DNA of 64,000 bases from Verrucomicrobiota bacterium (GTDB lineage: Bacteria > Verrucomicrobiota > Kiritimatiellia > CAIQIC01). The notes beneath the pieces are model-generated. The model had not been told where the DNA came from. It worked only from the letters and a program-made list of their open reading frames with translations, and ran no database searches. The stretch lies in NCBI GenBank assembly GCA_004321905.1, contig SCQF01000001.1:1-64000 (forward strand), written 5' to 3'. A program made the position numbers and the translations under genes. This document shows positions 59,630-64,000 of this stretch, one piece after another. Each line of letters begins with the position of its first letter. Positions within the stretch are counted from its first letter, which is position 1.

Positions 59630-61006
59630 ATGGCCAACATCCGCTACATCAGCACGCGCGGACAGACGCCGCCGCTGGGCTTCAGCGACGCGGTGATGGC
59701 CGGTCTCGCGCGCGACGGCGGGCTGCTCGTCCCCGAGCAAATTCTTCCGCCCGACGATCGTTTTCATGAGTGGCCGACGATGTCCTACCGCGAGCTGGCC
59801 TATGAGCTCGTCGTCCGCTACGCCGACCTTGGGCAGGTTGAGATTGCCAAGTTAGTGCACGACGCTTACGACAGCTTTCGCTACTCCGAAGTCGTCAGCC
59901 TCGTACCCGCCGGGCCGGTGCACGTTTTGGAATTATTTCATGGCCCGACGTTGGCGTTCAAAGACATCGCGCTCCAATTTCTTGGTCCGCTGTTCAGCCT
60001 GCTGCTGAAAAAATCCGGCGGCAAGATGAACATCGTCGCTGCGACCAGTGGCGATACCGGCAGTGCCGCGATTGCCGGTGTGCGCGGTCGTGAACGCATC
60101 CAAATTTTCGTCATGCATCCGCGTGGACGCGTCAGCCCCACGCAGGAACGGCAGATGACCAGCGTGCTCGATGCGAATGTGTACAACCTCGCCATCGAAG
60201 GCAGCTTCGACGATTGCCAGCGCATCATGAAGGAGCTGTTCGCCGATCTGCCGTTCAAAGATCGCCATGCGCTCGGCGCGGTCAATTCAGTCAACTGGGC
60301 GCGCGTGCTCATTCAGATGGTTTATTATTTCCACGCCGCGTTTCGTCACTGTGCCGCGACCGGCGCGAAGCAAGTGCAGTTCGCCGTGCCGACCGGCAAT
60401 TTCGGTGACATCCTCGCCGGCTATTACGCGGCAAAAATGGGCGCGCCGATCAAGCGTTTGATCCTCGCGACGAACGAGAACGACATCCTCGCGCGCTTTT
60501 TCAAAACCGGCGAATATAGCCTTGGCAAGGTCGTGCCGACGCTTTCGCCCTCGATGGATATTCAGGTGGCGAGCAACTTTGAGCGCTACCTCTTCACCCG
60601 CGTCGGCGGCGATGCTGCGAAATTGCGCGGATTGATGGATCAGTTCGGGCGCGAGGGACGGTTACGCGTTGTGGGTGGCGATCCACTGTTCGTTGCCGGC
60701 GTCGGCAACACGGCCGCGACGCGCGCCACGATCAAAAAATACCACGAGCAGCACGACTATCTGCTCGATCCGCACACCGCCGTGGGCGTTCATGTGGCCG
60801 AGCAATTCCTTGATCCCGAAGCGCCGACCATCTGTCTCGCTACCGCGCATCCGGCGAAGTTCGGTCAGGCAATTCTGGAAGCGACCGGGAAAGACTTGGC
60901 GCACCATCCGATCCTCGATGCGCTCGCCGATTTGCCGACGCGCTGCACCACCTTGCCCGCCGAGGCCGCCGCTGTCCGCGACTTCATTGCGGCTCACGCA
61001 CAGTGA
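59630..61006 (+). CDS. thrC: Threonine synthase
   Basis: A PLP enzyme converting O-phosphohomoserine to threonine. The N-terminus IRYISTRGQTPPLGFSDAVM is typical of the long ThrC class, the PLP lysine is in LELFHGPTLAFKDIALQFLG (~residue 111), and phosphate-binding is in NIVAATSGDTGSAAIAGV. Other motifs are AVPTGNFGDILAGYYAAKM and DPHTAVGVHVAEQ. The 458-residue length from ATG 59630 is normal. Confidence 0.95.
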   Translation: MANIRYISTRGQTPPLGFSDAVMAGLARDGGLLVPEQILPPDDRFHEWPTMSYRELAYELVVRYADLGQVEIAKLVHDAYDSFRYSEVVSLVPAGPVHVLELFHGPTLAFKDIALQFLGPLFSLLLKKSGGKMNIVAATSGDTGSAAIAGVRGRERIQIFVMHPRGRVSPTQERQMTSVLDANVYNLAIEGSFDDCQRIMKELFADLPFKDRHALGAVNSVNWARVLIQMVYYFHAAFRHCAATGAKQVQFAVPTGNFGDILAGYYAAKMGAPIKRLILATNENDILARFFKTGEYSLGKVVPTLSPSMDIQVASNFERYLFTRVGGDAAKLRGLMDQFGREGRLRVVGGDPLFVAGVGNTAATRATIKKYHEQHDYLLDPHTAVGVHVAEQFLDPEAPTICLATAHPAKFGQAILEATGKDLAHHPILDALADLPTRCTTLPAEAAAVRDFIAAHAQ

Positions 61007-61026
61007 TTTTTTCCAAGCCTTGGAAA
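61007..61026. repeat. Single palindromic repeat between thrC and gnd
   Basis: TTTTTTCCAAGCCTTGGAAA begins 1 bp after the thrC stop and has no partner. Confidence 0.85.
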
Positions 61027-61107
61027 CGGATTGATGGAAGTGCTGAATTGACAGCCTCGGCAGGCAACAGTAGCTTCCGGGCTCATAGTAAGGTAGAGGA
61101 GAAAAAT

Positions 61108-62562
61108 ATGTCAAAGGCAGATATCGGATTGATTGGTTTGGCGGTGATGGGTGAGAACCTGATTCTGAACATGGAAAGCAAAGGCTTCACGGTCGCTTGC
61201 TACAACCGTACGACGAGCAAGGTGGATGATTTCACCAACGGGCGCGCGCAGGGTAAAAAAATTCTCGGCGCGCACAGTATTCCAGAATTGGTCGGCCTGC
61301 TACAGCGTCCGCGCAAGGTGATGCTGATGGTCAAGGCGGGCAAGCCGGTGGATGAATTCATCGAGCAAGTGCTCCCGCACCTCGAGCCGGGCGATATTAT
61401 CATTGATGGCGGCAATAGCCATTTCCCGGACACGACGCGGCGTGTGCAGTACGTCGAGAGCAAAGGAATGCTCTACATCGGCACCGGCGTCAGCGGCGGC
61501 GAGGCCGGCGCACTGGCCGGGCCGAGCCTTATGCCGGGCGGTTCACCGGCGGCTTGGCCGGCGGTCAAACCGATTTTTCAGGCGATTTGCGCGAAAACCG
61601 AAAAAGGCGAGCCGTGCTGTGAGTGGGTCGGCGAGAACGGCGCAGGCCATTTCGTGAAGATGGTCCACAATGGCATCGAATATGGCGACATGCAGTTGAT
61701 TTGCGAGACCTATCAGATGATGCAGCAGGGTCTTGGCCTGACGAACGTGGAGATGCACGAGACTTTCAAGGATTGGAACACGGGTGAACTTGATAGCTAT
61801 TTGATCGAAATCACGCGCGACATTCTCGGCTACCGGGCGGAAAACGGCGAAGAGGTCGTGGAGGTGATCCTCGACGCCGCCGGCCAGAAGGGCACGGGCA
61901 AATGGACGACGATTGCCGCGCTCGACGCCGGCCAGCCGTTGACGCTGATCTCCGAAGCCGTGTTCGCGCGCTGCCTCTCGGCGCTCAAAGCGGAGCGCGT
62001 GGAAGCCGCGAAGCTTCTACCCGGCCCGAAGCCTGTGTCGTTCAAGGGCAACAAGGCGGCATTCATCAAGAATCTCAAACTGGCGCTCTACGCCTCGAAG
62101 ATCGTCTCCTACGCGCAAGGCTATCAACTGATGCGTGCCGCAGCCAAGGAGTACGACTGGAATCTGAACTACGGCGGCATCGCACTGATGTGGCGCGGCG
62201 GCTGCATCATCCGCTCGGCGTTTCTCGGCAAGATCAAGAAGGCGTTCGACACGAATCCGAACTTGGTCAACTTGCTGATGGATCCGTTTTTCACCAAGGC
62301 GGCGAAGAAGGCGCAAACCTCGTGGCGCAAGGTGGTGGCGATGGCCGTCAAGCTCGGTATTCCGCTACCGGCGATTTCCAGTGCGTTGACTTATTACGAC
62401 GGCTACCGTTGTGAGCGGCTGCCGGCGAACCTGCTCCAAGCGCAGCGTGACTACTTTGGCGCGCACACCTATGAACGTGTGGATAAACCGCGCGGTCAGT
62501 TTTTCCACACGAACTGGACCGGACGCGGCGGTACGACGGCGGCGACGACGTATGCCGTTTGA
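61108..62562 (+). CDS. gnd: 6-phosphogluconate dehydrogenase (decarboxylating)
   Basis: Oxidises 6-phosphogluconate to ribulose-5-phosphate and NADPH. The Rossmann motif is IGLIGLAVMGENLILNMESK, then CYNRTTSKVDDF, and the active site is VGENGAGHFVKMVHNGIEYG with the catalytic lysine. The C-terminal part has KGTGKWTTIAALDAGQPLTL, WRGGCIIRSAFLGKIKKAFD and FGAHTYERVDKPRGQFFHTN. The 484-residue length is the long, E. coli-type class. ATG 61108 has AGAGGAG. Confidence 0.95.
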   Translation: MSKADIGLIGLAVMGENLILNMESKGFTVACYNRTTSKVDDFTNGRAQGKKILGAHSIPELVGLLQRPRKVMLMVKAGKPVDEFIEQVLPHLEPGDIIIDGGNSHFPDTTRRVQYVESKGMLYIGTGVSGGEAGALAGPSLMPGGSPAAWPAVKPIFQAICAKTEKGEPCCEWVGENGAGHFVKMVHNGIEYGDMQLICETYQMMQQGLGLTNVEMHETFKDWNTGELDSYLIEITRDILGYRAENGEEVVEVILDAAGQKGTGKWTTIAALDAGQPLTLISEAVFARCLSALKAERVEAAKLLPGPKPVSFKGNKAAFIKNLKLALYASKIVSYAQGYQLMRAAAKEYDWNLNYGGIALMWRGGCIIRSAFLGKIKKAFDTNPNLVNLLMDPFFTKAAKKAQTSWRKVVAMAVKLGIPLPAISSALTYYDGYRCERLPANLLQAQRDYFGAHTYERVDKPRGQFFHTNWTGRGGTTAATTYAV

Positions 62563-62565
62563 TCG

Positions 62566-62949
62566 ATGAAAGACAACTTGTTTGACCTCGCAGGTCGGGT
62601 GGCGGTGCTGACCGCCGTCGAACAAAGCATGAAGAAATTTGGCCACGGCTCTTTGCAGGGTGTCACGTTGACGGTGGGGTTTCTCGGCGGCGTCCATCCG
62701 GCTCACGAGGAACGGCTTGAATATTTGGCCCAACTCGTGATGCTGGCGTTGACCACCGTACGGCAGCCGATTGCACATATGGCACAACGCGCGTTCGATG
62801 CGGTTGCACAGCGCACAGACCTGATCACATCGGTGTGGGCGCGGTGGCACGCAAGTCCAGTACACGCCAAGCCTCGGCGTCCAATGGCAGGTCCGCGAGA
62901 TAGGTGCGCGCCGTGGCCAGCACACGTTCCGGATCGCCCAGCAGCTTGA
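62566..62949 (+). CDS. Hypothetical protein, doubtful
   Basis: An open frame of 127 codons starting 3 bp after gnd. The first residues MKDNLFDLAGRVAVLT resemble the start of short-chain dehydrogenases, but the glycine-rich nucleotide motif that should follow is missing. The rest has no family resemblance, and the last third overlaps the antiparallel PIG-L gene. It may be a broken SDR or a chance frame. The gnd-PIG-L gap is otherwise empty. Confidence 0.3.
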   Translation: MKDNLFDLAGRVAVLTAVEQSMKKFGHGSLQGVTLTVGFLGGVHPAHEERLEYLAQLVMLALTTVRQPIAHMAQRAFDAVAQRTDLITSVWARWHASPVHAKPRRPMAGPRDRCAPWPAHVPDRPAA

Positions 62950-64000
62950 GCGGAATGTGCACCATGATTTCCCGCGCATGCCGTTCCAACGTCACCGTTT
63001 CGCTGGGAAGTTGCCGGGTTTGGTCGAAGACGTTGTAATGAAACTCGCCCAGCTCCACGCGGATTTTCGGCATTGCGGCAAAGGCCGCATCGTGCCGCCA
63101 GCCGAAAGCGGAGAACGAAGCCTGCACCGTCTTGGCCAGCGGACGCGACAGCTCCACCGCAAACACCAAGGCGTCTTGGTCGCGGTAGATATAGCGCCAG
63201 ACAACGCCGACAAACAGCGCGCGCTCCTCATCGGTCAATTCGTCTGCTGGCTCGGTGGTCGGACCAGTACGCGTACGAAGTGCGGCTTCATATTTTGCCG
63301 TGTCCTCGTTTTTCGGATGAATCACCGGGAAATCGCCGAACAACTCATTGGCACGGACGAACGAAAACAGGTAACGCGACGCATAGCCGGTTTGCGAAGC
63401 GTGCTTAAGCAACGCGTTGCGTTTTGCGGCGCACTCAACGAGGCTCAGTGTGATCGCGCGCCACGGCAACTGATCCGCAAGACTCTCCGGCGGATGGAGC
63501 GCGCTGTCGGGATGCCAGCCGGATTTGGTCGGCCAGCGGTTGAAGTGCACAAGATAGGGTAGTAGCTCCGGCTGGATTTCGTGCTCCAGATTCCAAAGGG
63601 CCACACGTGTGAAAAGATAGAGCGCGCGATGATCGCCGTTTTGGTCCGCCGGATGCGACACGAACACTTTCGTCGGTTTGAACGCGCGGATAAGCTGGGT
63701 CAGATCGGCCAAAATTTCTTCGCCCTTATACGGCGCACCAGGTCGGAAGGCGTCGGGATAGGGGACGGCGGTGACGTGTGTCAACATGCTGTGAAACAAC
63801 GTGTTGGTGCCCCACCCGCGACTCCAAATTTTGCTGGTGCCGAAATCCGGGTAGCCTAGAAAAGTCAGTTGTTCCTTGTTCAGTCCGAGTGCCGTCGTCG
63901 CGGCCGTCGCCTCGTTGTGCCGCACTTCGCCCATCTGCCGCATGGCGCTGGGCAACAGCACCGGATGTTTGCGATAGAGCGTGAACGACCATTGATTGTT
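62825..64000 (-). CDS. PIG-L family deacetylase (5' part outside the window)
   Basis: At least 391 residues of a LmbE/PIG-L zinc hydrolase that removes acetyl groups from N-acetyl sugars. The first zinc motif (HPDDE) lies before the visible part, but GEVRHNEATAATTALGLNKE then FLGYPDFGTSKIW, and VFVSHPADQNGDHRALYLFT with its zinc-binding histidine, are clear. After residue ~230 comes a second region of about 160 residues with beta-strand character (FAVELSRPLAKTVQASFSAF, LGEFHYNVFDQTRQLP) that I do not recognise. The frame is open to the window edge, so the start is missing. Confidence 0.82.
   Translation of the reverse strand, partial: NNQWSFTLYRKHPVLLPSAMRQMGEVRHNEATAATTALGLNKEQLTFLGYPDFGTSKIWSRGWGTNTLFHSMLTHVTAVPYPDAFRPGAPYKGEEILADLTQLIRAFKPTKVFVSHPADQNGDHRALYLFTRVALWNLEHEIQPELLPYLVHFNRWPTKSGWHPDSALHPPESLADQLPWRAITLSLVECAAKRNALLKHASQTGYASRYLFSFVRANELFGDFPVIHPKNEDTAKYEAALRTRTGPTTEPADELTDEERALFVGVVWRYIYRDQDALVFAVELSRPLAKTVQASFSAFGWRHDAAFAAMPKIRVELGEFHYNVFDQTRQLPSETVTLERHAREIMVHIPLKLLGDPERVLATARTYLADLPLDAEAWRVLDLRATAPTPM

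Overview
This window looks like a chromosomal contig from a GC-rich, Gram-negative bacterium, most likely of the PVC superphylum and perhaps Verrucomicrobiota/Kiritimatiellota-like. The reasons are lipoproteins, a predicted outer-membrane barrel, a MurJ / O-antigen-ligase pair, an ArnD homologue, a G/PulG-type prepilin, and a very dense family of short palindromes in the gaps. The phylum call is inference; no rRNA is present to settle it.

Layout. Positions 1-2400 are decayed: a truncated copy of a ~160 bp MITE-like repeat, an IS1182-type transposase with three in-frame stops, and the 3' remnant of a multihaem cytochrome c gene. A PocR/AraC regulator follows. Positions 3663-14910 hold one long plus-strand operon for an 11-subunit-type complex I (nuoABCDHIJK, two MrpD-like antiporter subunits flanking a small membrane protein, nuoM, nuoN). 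The NADH-oxidising subunits NuoEFG are absent from it. Positions 14970-29550 are mostly minus-strand housekeeping genes: flippase, sugar epimerase, rpsU, murC, argC, ettA, pssA, psd, a peroxiredoxin, a membrane ferritin-like protein and glmS. Positions 29640-45330 mix envelope, tRNA-modification and regulatory genes: prepilin, queA, apt, a primary-like sigma factor, murJ, O-antigen ligase, HU, tsaD, ctpA, a Ser/Thr kinase, a 3D-domain lipoprotein, rsmB and an SGNH lipoprotein. Positions 45330-48620 hold a complete MITE-like element and the SRP RNA-dnaX-ebfC-recR block. Positions 48690-64000 hold htrA, leuCD, a PAS protein, rsmE, a HAD phosphatase, arnD, a small AT-rich restriction-like island (XRE + SRA-like/HNH nuclease + Vsr-like fragment), pirin, tRNA-Leu(CAA), thrC, gnd and a PIG-L deacetylase cut by the window end.

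The most striking signal is not a gene. About twenty loci carry the palindrome TTTTCCAAGGCTTGGAAAA or a close variant, usually as a pair whose centres lie 32 bp apart (31 bp in one pair). Most pairs sit in gaps between genes. Some lie inside coding sequence (queA, rsmE, a HAD phosphatase), and one copy supplies the last codons of tsaD. Two pairs have the second palindrome split at its centre by the same ~26 bp GC-rich insert. Other small repeats have also entered genes: a MITE-like hairpin in murC and a tandem 7-mer in queA.
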